Below, one piece after another: positions 25,801-40,800 of a stretch of DNA of 60,000 nucleotides. Source of the stretch: Liolophura sinensis (taxonomy: Eukaryota > Mollusca > Polyplacophora > Chitonida > Chitonidae); assembly GCF_032854445.1 (NCBI RefSeq), contig NC_088301.1, positions 11,964,281-12,024,280 of the forward strand, given 5' to 3'. The position numbers were made by a program, and so were the translations under genes. The notes under the pieces are model-generated. The model was not told the origin of the DNA, did no database searches, and saw only the letters and a list, made by a program, of their open reading frames with translations. Numbering within the stretch: the first letter of the stretch is position 1; the number at the start of each line of letters is the position of its first letter.

Positions 25801-28800
25801 GTTCATGTATGTCAATGTATTTTTATTTTGAGGCCTTTTCAAGTCCCGACTTAGGTATAAAAGAAGATGTGAGTAAGAACCCAACTTGCATGGGATTTGT
25901 ATCACAGTACATCTAACCTTTGTTCAAAAGATCTTCTTAGTTTTTACTGTATTGGTATAATTTCATTCATTGTTAAATTGATATCTTTGTCTTTTGTATT
26001 ACAAGAACTACTATGAGGCCCGCTGATGTTGACACAAGAGATTTGTAGCAGCCGTCTAGCTGTTACCGAGTGTGTCTATGCAGACTAAGCTTTATATCGA
26101 CGTGGAAGTCATGGGTTCGAGTCGGAATATATAGGCGACCTTCTTGACCTGCTTTTTAAAATTAAAATATTTCAGATAAATTAATTTAATTTGTCATTTT
26201 AATTCCAAAAAGGCATATATTTACAGTGCATACACATAAACACCCCGGTTGTCTGGTGATCCAGTTTTCCGGTTGCGGTCGACCGATGACCTACAGCGAA
26301 GTTACAAATGTCGTCTGCGTTCATTCAGAGACACTCCGTTTCAGAGATTGCCCACCTCACCTCCTTTTCGTAACACAGTTTATACAAAAAGACTGGACCA
26401 TTCAACCAACATGAGCGTGTATTTAAGAGCCATTTTCAGCTTTTCTTCAACATTCTATGCATCTAACACATTGCAGACAGAAAAACCACCTTTTCATAGG
26501 AAGATTTTTTTTTCACTTTCCAAATACTTCATCAGGGTTTATTGGTTAAATAAAATACATATCGAAATAAGTTAAAGCGAGGATTTGAAGACACTGTTGA
26601 TGATGGGGAAAATCTGTTACACGGCTGCTGTGCTGGTGCTTTTACCTAAGTGTTTTATTAACACAAAAGTAACCAAAATTGAGGGACGCCCTAAAAGACG
26701 GCCTGCCCTGACGACCGACGGCCTGATGAGGGCCTGTCAATGTGGGACAAAGAGACCCGGCAAAACGGTATAAAACCGCTTCCTCCTTGCATAAATTGAC
26801 TTCTCCTTTCTATACATACTGTGTATGTTAAAACTGGACTAATATTTGCCAAGAAATCACCAGATTTCTAAATTCCACAGAGGCCACCGGCTGACGGCCA
26901 GCGGGTTGATGTAAAAATATTGGCTACTACTTCGGGTTTCCAGCCAGCTGCCGTCGAATGTCACGCACTGGTCATTAAACGTACATGTATATCGGGACAA
27001 CGATGCTCAAAGAAATAAAAAGCCATGGAGAGCATGCTATTGGTCAACCAAAAAAGTGAGTGGTCAGTGCCCTTTGACATTTGCTTTGACTAAACAGAAT
27101 ACAAGTTATTAATGAACAAAGACAGGGTGTGTTAGAAACTGTTATGTCATCTGACGTGGAGGCCATGTGAAAATAAAAGGGGCGTTGTGACTTGAGATTG
27201 TGTTAACGAGGCGTGTTAAGCGACTCACCCTGGCAGGCTGATCCATTAAGCATGTAACCCTGGATACAGACACACTCATAGCTACCCGGGAGATTCGTGC
27301 AGATGCTATTCCCATAACAGCTTGTGATATTTGAAGTTCCGTTTTGACACTCATCAATGTCTACAAATGGCCAAATTGAAAATTTCAGGGAACGTTCCTT
27401 TGTTCTTCAACAAATACAAAAAATGCTTGGTTTTATGCTAAAAAAATAAACTTTTGTTTTTTGTGTTTGACGTTTAAAACATTTTCTATGGTGAAAATCT
27501 TGGGTAAAATATTCCACTAGAGGTGGAACTGCACTATAAAAGTCTGCTGCATTGACATCAGGTGTTTGTGTGGCCTTCAAAGTAACGGAACTGGAAAGGG
27601 TTAACGTATTAGAAAACATAACCGTAACTGATAGAAGAGGACAGACCTTCACAGTAATCTCCCCTTAATTCGAATCCCTCATTGCACGTGCAAATGAAGT
27701 CGCCAGGTAAGTTAATGCACGTGGCGTTTTTTCCGCACGCTTCAGTTGTATTACACTCATCGATATCTGAAATAAGTAGAACCTCATCACAGTGTCACGA
27801 AATTTTCGAAAATTTGTAGTTATTTCATGGCCCGAACATTACCTATTGTGCTGCTAAACCTGAACGATACATTCATATATTATATTACGAATTTACATTG
27901 AAAATAAATATTTATATATCCATATCACACGTGTAAATGAAAATCTCGAGGAAGGAATGTCAGTAGTAGGCTACCGGCAATATGACGATAAGCATTACGG
28001 GATTGGCAATAATCAAACAATAAAGGTGTGTTTCACATATAGAGCACAATATTATTTTCCTCTCCACCAACTGATAGCACCTGCAAATTACAGTATAATG
28101 CTGTCATATGCAGATGTTGTGATAATGCTCATATCCGCTGTCAAACATCTAACAGCAGGCCAAACACAAGTACATACATATGTAAGCGTGAAACATTTCT
28201 AAAACCTGCCACAACATTTGAAACACTAGGTTAATGCTTTACAGGTTTTATCTACGTGTGTTTGTTTTCGTTTGGGACATCTTCTCCTTTCTATAATGGG
28301 AATAGCGATTACACTAAGCCACTAAACCTTGCTGGGTATCTGACACACGTACTCCTGCAGCAATTTCAACTGTGGATGTAACCTCATCCACTATGTAGTT
28401 GATTAGGGGTATGGTTGGTGATAGATTGGTGTATGGATGGTGATAGATGAGTGTATGGATGGTGATAGATGGGTGTATGGATGGTGATAGATGGGTGTAT
28501 GGTTGGTGATAGATGGGTGTATGGTTGGTGATAGATGGGTGTATGGATGGTGATAGAGGGTTGTATGGTTGGTGATAGATGGGTGTATGGATGGTGATAG
28601 ATGGGTGTATGGAAGGTGATAGATGGGTGTATGGTTGGTGATAGATTGGTGTATGGATGGTGATAGATGGGTGTATGGATGGTGATAAATCGGTGTATGG
28701 TTGGTAATAGATGGGTGTATGGTTGGTGATAGATGGGTGTATGGTTGGTGATAGATTGGTGTATGGATGGTGATAGATGGGTGTATGGATGGTGATAAAT

Positions 28801-31800
28801 CGGTGTATGGTTGGTAATAGATGGGTGTATGGTTGGTGATAGATGGGTGTATGGTTGGTGATAGATGGGTGTATGGATGGTGATAGAGGGGTGTTTGTAC
28901 GTTGATAAATCGGTGTACGGATGGTGATAGATGAGTGTATGGATGGTGACAGATGAGAGTATGGATGGAGATAGATGAGTGTATGGTTGGTGATAGAGGG
29001 GTGTATGGATGGTGATAGATGGATGAGTGTATGGTTGGTGATAGATGGGTGTATGGATGGTGATAGATTGGTGTATGTATGTTGATAAATCGGTGTACGG
29101 ATGGTGATAGATGGGTGTATGGATGCTGATAAATCGGTGTATGGTTGGTAATAGATGGGTGTATGGTTGGTGATAGATGGGTGTATGGTTGGTGATAGAT
29201 TGGTGTATGGATGGTGATAGATGGGTGTATGGATGGTGATAAATCGGTGTATGGTTGGTAATAGATGGGTGTATGGTTGGTGATAGATGGGTGTATGGTT
29301 GGTGATAGATGGGTGTATGGATGGTGATAGAGGGGTGTTTGTACGTTGATAAATCGGTGTACGGATGGTGATAGATGAGTGTATGGATGGTGACAGATGA
29401 GAGTATGGATGGAGATAGATGAGTGTATGGTTGGTGATAGAGGGGTGTATGGATGGTGATAGATGGATGAGTGTATGGTTGGTGATAGATGGGTGTATGG
29501 ATGGTGATAGATTGGTGTATGTATGTTGATAAATCGGTGTATGGTTGGTGATAGATGGGTGTATGGATGGTGATAGATGGGTGTATGGTTGGTGATAGAT
29601 TGGTGTATGGATGGTGATAGATGGGTGTATGGATGGTGATAAATCGGTGTATGGTTGGTAATAGATGGGTGTATGGTTGGTGATAGATGGGTGTATGGTT
29701 GGTGATAGATGGGTGCATGGATGGTGATAGAGGGGTGTTTGTACGTTGATAAATCGGTGTACGGATGGTGATAGATGAGTGTATGGATGGTGACAGATGA
29801 GAGTATGGATGGAGATAGATGAGTGTATGGTTGGTGATAGAGGGGTGTATGGATGGTGATAGATGGATGAGTGTATGGTTGGTGATAGATGGGTGTATGG
29901 ATGGTGATAGATTGGTGTATGTATGTTGATAAATCGGTGTACGGATGGTGATAGATGAGTGTATGGATGTTGATAAATCGGTGTATGGATGGTGATAGAT
30001 GAGTGTATGGATGGTGACAGATGAGAGTATGGATGGAGATAGATGGGTGTATGGTTGGTGATAGATGGGTGCATGGATGGTGATAGATGGGTGTATGTAT
30101 GTTGATAAATCGGTGTACGGATGGTGATAGATGAGTGCATGGATATTGACAGATGAGAGTATGGATGGAGATAGATGAGTGTATGGTTGGTGATAGAGGG
30201 GTGTATGAATGGTGATAGATGGGTGTATGTATGTTGATAATTCGGTGTATGGATAGTGATAGTTGGATGAGTGTATGGTTGGAGATAGATTGGTGTGTGG
30301 TTGGTGATAGATGGGTGTATGGATGGTGATAGATTGGTGTATGGATGGAGATAGATGAGGGTATGGTTGGTGATAGATGGGTGTATGGATGGTGATAGAT
30401 GGGTGTATGGATGGTGATAGATGGGTGTATGGATGGTGATAGATGAGTGTATGGATGGTGATAGATGAATGTGTGAACGGTGATAGATGAGTGTATGGAT
30501 AGATTGATGTATTGATAAATTGGTGTATGGATGTATGGATAGATTGGTGTTTGGATGTATGGATAGTTTGGTGTATGGATGGTGCTGGATGAGTGTATGG
30601 ATGGTGATAGATGAGTGTATGAACGATGACAGATGAGTGTATGGATGGTGATAGATGAGTGTATGAACGGTGATAGATGGATGGATGGTGATAATTTGGT
30701 GTCTGGGTGGTGCATGGTGCTCATGGTGATTATAGTCTCCCACCATGTTAACATGACCAATAAAAAGACAAATTTTTTTCATAGTGTCACAAACTTAAAA
30801 CCGACTGAACTGGTAGAGTTTTTCGCAACTGTCGGTATCAACATGTAAAGGGATAGTTCGAGGCAGACCAATTATAATTCATATCGTGAGTCCCCTGGAA
30901 ACCATCATCTACATTATACACAATGACCTCACTTTTCAATGTAAAAACATCTGCAAGAAGTAGTCCTTGTCCATTTTTAATATTACATTCAATGATCGTG
31001 TAAAATTTAACTCCACTCCAGTAGTTTAGAGCGGCAACTAAATCATCTCCGTAAAGTTGGTTCGATTCAATATTTGACAAGTTAAAGTATTAAAGGGCTG
31101 CTGTTTTTCGATATTATATGAGTACACCAGCCTTCGGTCATAATGTTCGCCGAGTATCTGGCCAAGGGCAGTGGTGTGCTGAGGCCAACAATCGTATACG
31201 TGAAATCTGCTTGAGTACGGCGGTTAAAAGGCAGTCAAATAATTCAGTGTAGATTTGTGGAGTTAAACCGCAAATATAGCTGAAAATAAAGATGTTGTCT
31301 ATCTCAGTTAGAAACCACTGAACGTCAAATGTGTTGTCCGTGAAAGCACATGATAACTCGGATTGGTCGAGGGTTGGATATAAGAATGGTTCTCACCTAC
31401 CCTGACACGTATTGGGATCACCCGTCTGATGACTGTAGCCTTCCTTACACACACAGCTGTACGACCCCTCCGTGTTCACACAAGCTGTGCCCGACCCACA
31501 CGGCCCGGATGTCTCAGAACACTCGTTTATATCTGGCAGGGATTATAGAAACATAAGAACTTATAAGCCGATGCGAACAAAGATCTAACCATTAACAAAC
31601 AATGACAGACGGGTTATATGTATGCTGTAACTTTACACAATCATGTTGCGTGCTTGGAGTTTGTTTTTTTTTTTTAAACGAACAGTTTATGAAATTTGCA
31701 TAATGTAGTGTAGTGCACCAAACTGTACATTTTTTTGGCATTGATTCTTATTTCAATCCGACTAGTGAGAATGTCCCAGACCCATGCCTTACCTTTACAG

Positions 31801-34800
31801 TCGACACGGCCTCCTCTAGTGCTGTTGAAGATGTAGCCATTTTTACAGATGCACGACGTGCTACCCCCATGTTCACAGATCACAGAGTTAGTCCCACAGG
31901 TTCCTTTCAGTTCGCATTCTGGGTGAGAAACGAAATATCAACTGTATGTCAACAGAATAAACCAAAGTTAATTTGGAAAAAAAAACTGCATTGTTTAGAC
32001 GGAGTTTACGGCACCTTATTAGTGTGGCTTGATTGATTTATTGATTGGTTGACTGGGTGGCTGACTGATTGGTAGTTCGATTGATTGATATGAATGGGAG
32101 GCGATATGAAGAAAACATTCAGATGTGAGTGTGGAAATCACCGTCTTTCGTCATCTAGGCAATGACACAACGTCTCGAACGCGCCATCTTCTTAGCTGAG
32201 GACTCTCATCATCAGACTTACTTTGGCATTGTTGATCAATGTATTGATACCCTCGCTGGCAGCGACACTGGAAGGCACCCTCAGTGTTCACACATACGGC
32301 CGTGTCTCGACAACGATCGGGGTCTTTACACTCGTCAGTATCTGTCAACAGCATACATCTCATGGGGGTCATTTAGTAAACAAAATGTAGCTTGTCGTAT
32401 TCAAAGGTCCAAGATAATGCACAACATTGGGTTCACAGTTTCAGAACAAGGAGTCCACGCGGGGCTCGAACTCTTAAACAGTGGACACTTTCTGTCTGTT
32501 GTGTGTTACCTACCTGATATAAATACATCAAAGCTTTGTTTCTATTCTGACGTGTACTATTAGGAAACCACGGAGACTCTTGATTTCGAAATTTGAAAAA
32601 AAGGGCTGAAGACAATAACTCCCCTCCTTTCTACAATGTGAGTCTGTCGTAATAAGGTTGCGTTGCTATGGTTTTGAGCAAGCCCATATACCAATGGAAT
32701 GGTGGTGAAATAAATTTCCTAACTGCTTTTCGGTTGATCTCTACTGTACACGGCGGATGTATGGTACATGAAAACTAAATATACTGTGTCGGTAAATCCC
32801 TAATCATACACCACAACATGCTGACCAGTATGTACATCCATTTTATCCTCTATTCCAAAATAATGTCAAAAGTGCCTTAAAACGGCATGGCCCAAAAATG
32901 GTATCATCCGAGTCTTCATGGCGAGAACAACACAATGGTTTTTAACGTCAAAAAGAGTTATGTTTACATGATTAGCTCATTTTGGTGATATCTCCGGAGC
33001 ATCTCCGTGCGAGAGAACAGATTAAATTCCAGGAATTTTATAAACTTTTTATGGAAAGTCATTCTGAAAGATTCTAACAAAGCGACCAGGGAGGCAAATC
33101 TAATATTGTAGTAATAAGAGTCATGACCCAACATGGGGTGAACCCGTGTTTCTTCCTTCAAGGGCGTCATATTCACGCTATCCATATCCATGTTATCCAG
33201 TACTGTGCAATAGTAAACTAAAAGCATGTTTTGAAGAAACGGCATAGATGATGTATATTAACCACAAGACTATTGCAAAGGCCTGTAAATCGGGAGTGAC
33301 TAACATCTGCAAATGAAACTGAGAATTAACGATACGCTTGTACACTGAGTTGTACATATATCAGCACATTTGTTTATTTTCCTGAGTCTCAGTCTCACAG
33401 TATTCTAACATCACAATATCACGATGGTATGACGCTCTTAATATTAAACCCCATCCTTATTTACAGTAACAGCTGGCCTACACTGCGCCCGTAAGCTGTC
33501 TCTAGGCATCAAACTTAATCTATAAATTTCTTTATTTATTTATGATACACAAATGATTTCTTTCAAGAATTGAAAGCAGAGAGATATTCTTTTTTTTTGT
33601 AGATGTGAATAAAATATTCCCTGAGAGCATGCAACAACATGCATAATAAGAAATACGATTTGTTGGCTCAATATGAGTGCAGTGTAACGTTTGACTGAAT
33701 TACAAAAATGTCTTGTTAGAATAAAATTCAGACTTTTATTTCTTTTTATTTTCGAAGGAGCGTCAGATTCGTACCTTTACAGGCTATACCGCTGTTGCCG
33801 ACATATTTGTATTTCTCGTAACCGTCCAGACACATACACCGTGACCTGCCGTTACTCGTACAGTACACGGAGTTCTCCGAGCAGGGGTCTGTCCGGTCGC
33901 AGTCTACAAAAGAGAGAACGCTGATCCGTGCTCGGGATTTCATGTAAGACGACTTCGTGTAACATACAGAAGCGTTGTTAATTTTCTTACGTGATAAAGC
34001 AATGCAAACAATAGTTGGTATTAACACACCTACTTCAAGTTCATGATTAATCATTGCATTTGTACCACGATTATTACACATTTTAATATTTACATGGAAA
34101 TAATAAATAACAGATATAGTTCCGTTTTCGTTATCAGCAAGATTTCACTTTACCAAAAGGCAGTTAAGGGTGGAAAGACGAAAAGGGAGATAAATCTTAC
34201 CTTTTTTGCCTGTTGCCACGTGAGTAGACGAGGGTAAAAAAGCAAAATTAAAGATAAGTGTGAACGTTTGATAGTTAAGCGAACATTTATGGTTGTTTCA
34301 ACTAAATTGCGGTGCTTATTCCAACATTGTCCACCTCATAATCCAAGTATACCTGTTTGATTTTAGTTAAAAGTCAATGACACCTAAAAAAGTCGGTTTT
34401 TATTTTTGTTTGTATTGAGAGTACTTTGTTTGAAATGACATAGGATACAAAGTCTCTGTATCTAAATGTTATGTTGAAAACGATTTCCTCATAAGAAACT
34501 TATGTTCTTAATCTTACCTTCACATAATCGCTCCACAGAGAGTTCAAAACCTTCCCGACACTGACAGCTGAACTGGGTATCATGCCAAACACACAGTTTG
34601 TTATAGGAACAGGCGGCACCTTCTGATATACAATCACCTAAAACGGACATGAGGTGACGGGTAGAATCGCGACAATGAAAACAAAATCAAATACCGGGTG
34701 AGACTGCGACATAATTAAAACAGACATGTAATACAACAGAAATGAAATAGACATATAGTACCGCGTAGGACGGTGACAAAATTTAATCAGATATGTGACA

Positions 34801-37800
34801 CAAGATGAGATCGTGACAGAATTCAAATAGATATGCAATACCGAATGAGATCGTGACACAATTAAAACAGACATATGGTGCCGGGTGATATCGTGACATA
34901 ATTAAAACAGACATATGGTACCAGATGAGATCGTGGCATAATTAGAACAGACATGTGGTACCAGATGAGATCGTGGCATAATTAGAACAGTCATGTGGTA
35001 CCAGATGAGATCGTGGCATAATTAGAACAGACATGTGGTACCGGATGAGATCGTGACATAATTAGAACAGACATGTGGTACCAGATGAGATAGTGACATT
35101 ATTAAAACAGACATATGGTACCAGATGAGATCGTGGCATAATTAGAACAGACATGTGGTACCAGATGAGATCGTGACATAATTAGAACAGACATGTGGTA
35201 CCTGATGAGATAGTGACATTATTAAAACAGTCATGTGGTACCAGATGAGATCGTGACATAATTAGAACAGACATGTGGTACCGGATGAGATAGTGACATT
35301 ATTAAAACAGTCATGTGGTACCGGATGAGATCGTGGCATAATTAGAACAGACATGTGGTACCAGATGAGATAGTGACATAATTAGAACAGACATGTGGTA
35401 CCTGATGAGATAGTGACATTATTAAAACAGTCATGTGGTACCAGATGAGATCGTGACATAATTAGAGCAGACATGTGGTACCGGATGAGATAGTGACATT
35501 ATTAAAACAGTCATGTGGTACCAGATGAGATCGTGACATAATTAGAGCAGACATGTGGTACCGGATGAGATAGTGACATTATTAAAACAGTCATGTGGTA
35601 CCGGATGAGATCGTGGCAGAATTAAAACAGACGTGATATACCAGTACAGAAGACAACGGATATTGATGGTACCGTGATGGCAGTAGATATCAGGTGGAGG
35701 TCATGACAAAATAAAGAATTGGGTGGGATACATCTTGAAATCAAGCTGATGAGCAACTAATATCAAATTATTTTTTTTTTGTCAAAACTATATAATGTAC
35801 GTAATACAAGTACTGTTCAGAGCCGGAGAGTAGACGTACGGTGGCAGAAGTAAGTGCTGGTTTTGGAGGATCTCATGAGGTATTTGGTGGGGTCCAGGCA
35901 GGTACAGCGGTATGACCCAGGGGTGTTCACGCAGGTAGATCCGAACCCACACAGGTGCTCACCCCCACCACATTCATCCACGTCTGCAGCAAAAAAAGAG
36001 AGATTATATGCGACTTAGATACATAGTATATCATAGACAATTTATATACTGGCTTGGTACGTGAATTAAATTCGCTCATTAGCCTAAAATATCCCCTGCG
36101 TCTTTCTAACATCATCAAAATCTGCTTATTGCTTCGCCTTGTATAAATCCGTCATAATTTTATACTTTATATACATGTACTTTCTAAGTTCTTAAGTGCT
36201 TTGGTGTTAAAACAGAAACCTCTCTGTTCATTACTGCGTGGGAATGTTAATGTACGGTCTGGATTTCTTTGTGTAGTTCTATATATACAGCTTCACTGTA
36301 TTATCAGAGTGTAAAATTACGTTTGATGGTCGTGGGTTTCTCCCGGGCTCTCCCTGATTTCCTCCCACTATAATGCTGGCCGTCGTAGAAGTGAAATATT
36401 CTTGAGTAAACAGCAATATGCTGTTTATACCTTTACACACATTTGGTTGTGTTGTAAATATATTCACAGCACTATGTTTACGCCACTAATCAATAGGGGT
36501 GTTTCGAGTTCGAAACCTTCAATCGTTAAAATAAAAAAGTCCTACTTTATCAGGTAATCTGTCAATAATGTCAGGCAACCTTTGTAGGCATTAATTACCA
36601 ACCACTTGTCTCATCGTTTTCCAAAGACACAAGTGACACCTCTTTTGTTACGTATTTCATTTTTGAATCACATTTATTATAATACGGGCGTCTGAAAAAA
36701 ATCCCGACGGAGTTATTTAGAGTAGACAAATGATGGATGAAATTGAGGATCTGAACGTTTGTGAAGTTGAGAAGATTATAAAGGAAAGAGGTGCCATTTG
36801 TGTCGCTGGATCACGGTGAGACAAGTGTTCGGTAATTATTCTCTACACAGGTTGCCTAACATTTTCACATGATACAGGAGGACTTGCCAAATGTCGGTGG
36901 TTTTATCCTGGCTCTCCGGTTTCCTCCCTCCAGAAAACGCCAAGGAACAAGTGAAAAAGCCTAGTATGTCGTTACAACAACAATCGAATGAATATAATGA
37001 TGAGTGACAATCATTTGGTTGGTGTACATTTCATCACATACCTGAACATTTCTGGCCGTCATACGTCATACCCGATGGACATTGGCAATGGTAACTCCCT
37101 GGTGTGTTCACACAGCGAGAACTTTCGCCACACTGAGCAATACCCTCCGCGCATTCGTCAATATCTGAAGTGAGTGATCAAAACAGGGAATATTCATTCA
37201 AAAACTTTCAGGAAAAAAGTATATAAAGACACTCCCTGTACTAAAATTATAATTTTATATAAATATTTTATCTCTGAGGACAAAGAGACAATACCACTCA
37301 AAAGTAAAAATTTGTTCAAAACTTCATTTTGAAAGAAGTAGATAGAAAACCGGTACTAGACAATGGTATGGCATGGAAGTACAAGACTGACAAGAACACA
37401 GTTGAATATATACTCTTAAAATGGTCTGGGATATTCTCTGTAAGTGAGCCCCAATTATAATACTAGTATTCAATATGTTTAATTGGATATTTGTTTATTT
37501 CATTGGTGTTTTACGCCGTACTCGAGAATATTTCATTTATACGATGGCGGCAAGTATTATCGTGGGAGGAAAACGGGCAGAACCCGGTGGAAACACACGA
37601 CCATCAGCAGGTTGCTGAGGACCGTCCCACGTATGCCCGGAGAGGAAGCCAGCATGAGCTGGATTTGAACTGACAGGGACCGTCTTGATGAGAAGCTCCT
37701 AGGTCATTACGCTGCGCTCGCGCGCTAACCAACTGAGCCACGGAGGCCCCTTTAATTGGATAACCAATTCATCAATAACGCTGGGATAGCAGTTTTAGAA

Positions 37801-40800
37801 ATCGAAATACCGCTTCCCCGTTTTAGTCGTCGTTTACTCAGTCAAATCCATGGAAAAGGATGGACAAGTTTAATTGCACCCAAACAGATTCATGTTTTAC
37901 CCGGCACCAAAGTGGTTTGACGGTTATCCTCACACTTTGATACAATCACTGTTTCGAGAAAAATCCGGCTGGAGTATGCCCTAAGATTTTCTTTAATAGC
38001 CTAAGATTATTAGCAGGAACAGAGATTCGATGTAAATATAAGGCAGCAGTCATAATTAATCATTTTGCAGCTGGAACTTTGACATGGCTTTAGTAAAAAC
38101 GTGTTGAGAGTCCAATTTGCTAAATCACTTGTAAACTTGCGTCTTATAATACACTTTAGTGTTCCAGATATGATAGAAAACTAAATTAAATCATTTTTAT
38201 ACAAGACTGTGTGTACTAATGCATGCTTTCCGCGAGTACACTGATACTGAAGATGGGTATATATGATTCACACACCTGCGCAGTTCCACACCCCATTGCT
38301 GACGAATGAGGACTTCCTGTATCCTTGGTAACAGTGACACACAGGCTGGGCGCCGCTCAGGTTTGGGAAGCACCAGAAGGAATTCTCCGCACATCGCGTA
38401 CTGTACGCACAGATGGAATTTCTTACTGCAATTACACGAATTATGTACCAGACCCAGTTGTTCAAAAGCACATTAACAATTAAGCATCCGGCATTATGCT
38501 TTGTCAGGACTGGAAGCACCATTAGACGGTGATGTATCAGAAATTAAGAGGTATAGATATTTAAATCTGAACGTGCTTGTTATATGCAACTCTGTAAGTC
38601 ATTATAAACTGGAAGGCCATGAGGTGACCATATCATAGAAACCTGAATCACGATGCCGTGTCTCTTGAGCACTACGTATCTCATTCGCATGATGGCTGGG
38701 CGGGAAGAGATGCGTTCTCGGGTTACAGAAATAACTCCCGCCTGATTGGTTGAAATTTATAACATGCTTTCGATTTTGTCCGTGTGCACGTTTTATCTAC
38801 ATTTTTCGTCACAAAAAAGGTACGATTTTGAAACTTTGGGTCGGATGCTTTTTCATACATAGGCATATTTAATATTGTCTTTTGTTTTGACTTTTAAAGC
38901 GGGTTAACTTTAATAAATCTCATTGGTTTACCTGGTTACTACTGATTTCGTTGTATTAAGAATTCGTGTGACCTTCACAGGGATTTGTATTCGTTGCAAA
39001 GGTATTTGGACACACTGTTAATATGCAGCTTCTGTGAAAATGCTACTGTTGACAAATTCACTAACAAATGCACGTAATTATACACATTCATCTCAGAAAT
39101 GTAGAAATACTATGAATGTGAACAGTTTTTATGTCATTTATGACCATGTTTTTTTATGTTTTTAAGTCATTTTTAAGTGCACTTTGCGCTTGTGGGCCGA
39201 ACACAGTCGAACTCGCCTGCAGAGCATGGTATGGATCACGTGACGTTACAAGTAAACAGCTGTACAGATTCTACAGCTCTTCATATTTCCAAACAGAGCA
39301 CATCCTAGTGAGACCTATGGATTTTGGCACAGCACACCTTATGGAGCATATAATGCTATAAAAACTATGATATTCCTTTACATTAAAGGATTGTCTTTCA
39401 GGAAAAGGTTATTTTTATAAATCTAATTGTTATCTGTGAGTAACTTTTGATCGTTTGAAAACAGACGTGTGCATGGTGACGAAAAGTCAATCCATCAATG
39501 AACATGGCAGCAGAACTAATGTTACAGAGCTGATCGTTTGAAATAATGGCTTTAAGAACAAAGACAATTTAACTTAGTTCAATTATCTTTTCTCATTGCA
39601 AGCTGTAATTTATATATCTTAATTTTATTTAAATGCAGTAAAACTGTAGCAGTGCGGCATACTACGAAGCGGAAACTAAGTGCTTTTTTATCGGATCGGG
39701 TGAGAAAGACAGGTACGCCTACCGAAGTTCATACTTCGATTTCGGCAGCGTACATTTCTTTTCCAAACAGGTTGCAATGAGTTCCAGTTTTTTTAACCCA
39801 TCACCTACATTCAGCTGTCTGTAAAATCAACCGTACTCGCTATCAAAAGTGCCTTGCGTTAGTGACACGTAACACCACAAGCTCTTCACGTTGATGTGTT
39901 GGGCGTTCATATCATAACAAAGAAAAGGCAGTTAGAATACTTTTTGTAGCTCATAAGGTTAGTCTCCATAAGCTTGGTCTCAACACAATGCTTCGGTGAC
40001 GTCTTAAATACCCAAAAGCATGTGGTATGCTGGACAAAGGACGTGGAGAGTAATTTGTTTACAAGCGCTGTACCGCCAAGCGTTAAGCAGTAACACAGTT
40101 TTATCTACTGTCTCCGCGATTAGACTGTTTTAGACTGAGTTGTTTTTAATAACAGAATTTCATAGCATCAGCTCTAAAGCCGCAAGGCCGTGAGATCATA
40201 CACTACAAGTAAAAATAATAAAATTCATTTATTTAGGTTATATTTTACTCTACAACGTGTAAACAATTTCAAATATGGCAGTGTCAGATACATGGTTTAC
40301 AGTAAATTCGATAGCAGTGTAAGGTAACTGATGTCGCCCTAAGTCAAAACATGTGGAACTCCGCCCAAAATACAGCATGCCACTGGTTCTTGAATAATTA
40401 TGGCGTCGCCCGAGGCAACGCCCTCTTTCCGTGTAAACCGAGCTTATGCAGTTTCACATTATGACTTAGAATATGTGTTCTTACTTCATTTTCTCTGCAC
40501 GAATAAGAACTTTCATATGTAGAGCTTGTGTTGTTATGACTGATCTTACAGTCAGCTGAAATATAGGCGACTGTCTAAAAGAAACGGACTAAAGTGAGAA
40601 TTATACATTTAACAATTTGATTTCTATGGCCTTAATTGAAACCATATATTGTGTTGTACAGGTCTACTGTCGCATAACTCATTCATGTGATTCTTATGGC
40701 CATTCGTGCATATCAATACCTTCCCACATACTGCCGGAGAGGAAGCCAGCATAAGCTGGGCTTGAACTCACAGCGACCGGATTGATAAGAGACTCCTGGG

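Noticed and set aside
28314-30782. Open frames of 822, 785 and 444 codons on the minus strand
   Set aside because: All are readings of the 22-bp minisatellite; the same unit appears in rotating frames, with no codon bias or domain.
34639-35640. CRISPR-like array
   Set aside because: Repeats are directly adjacent with no unique spacers, and the context is a eukaryotic intron.
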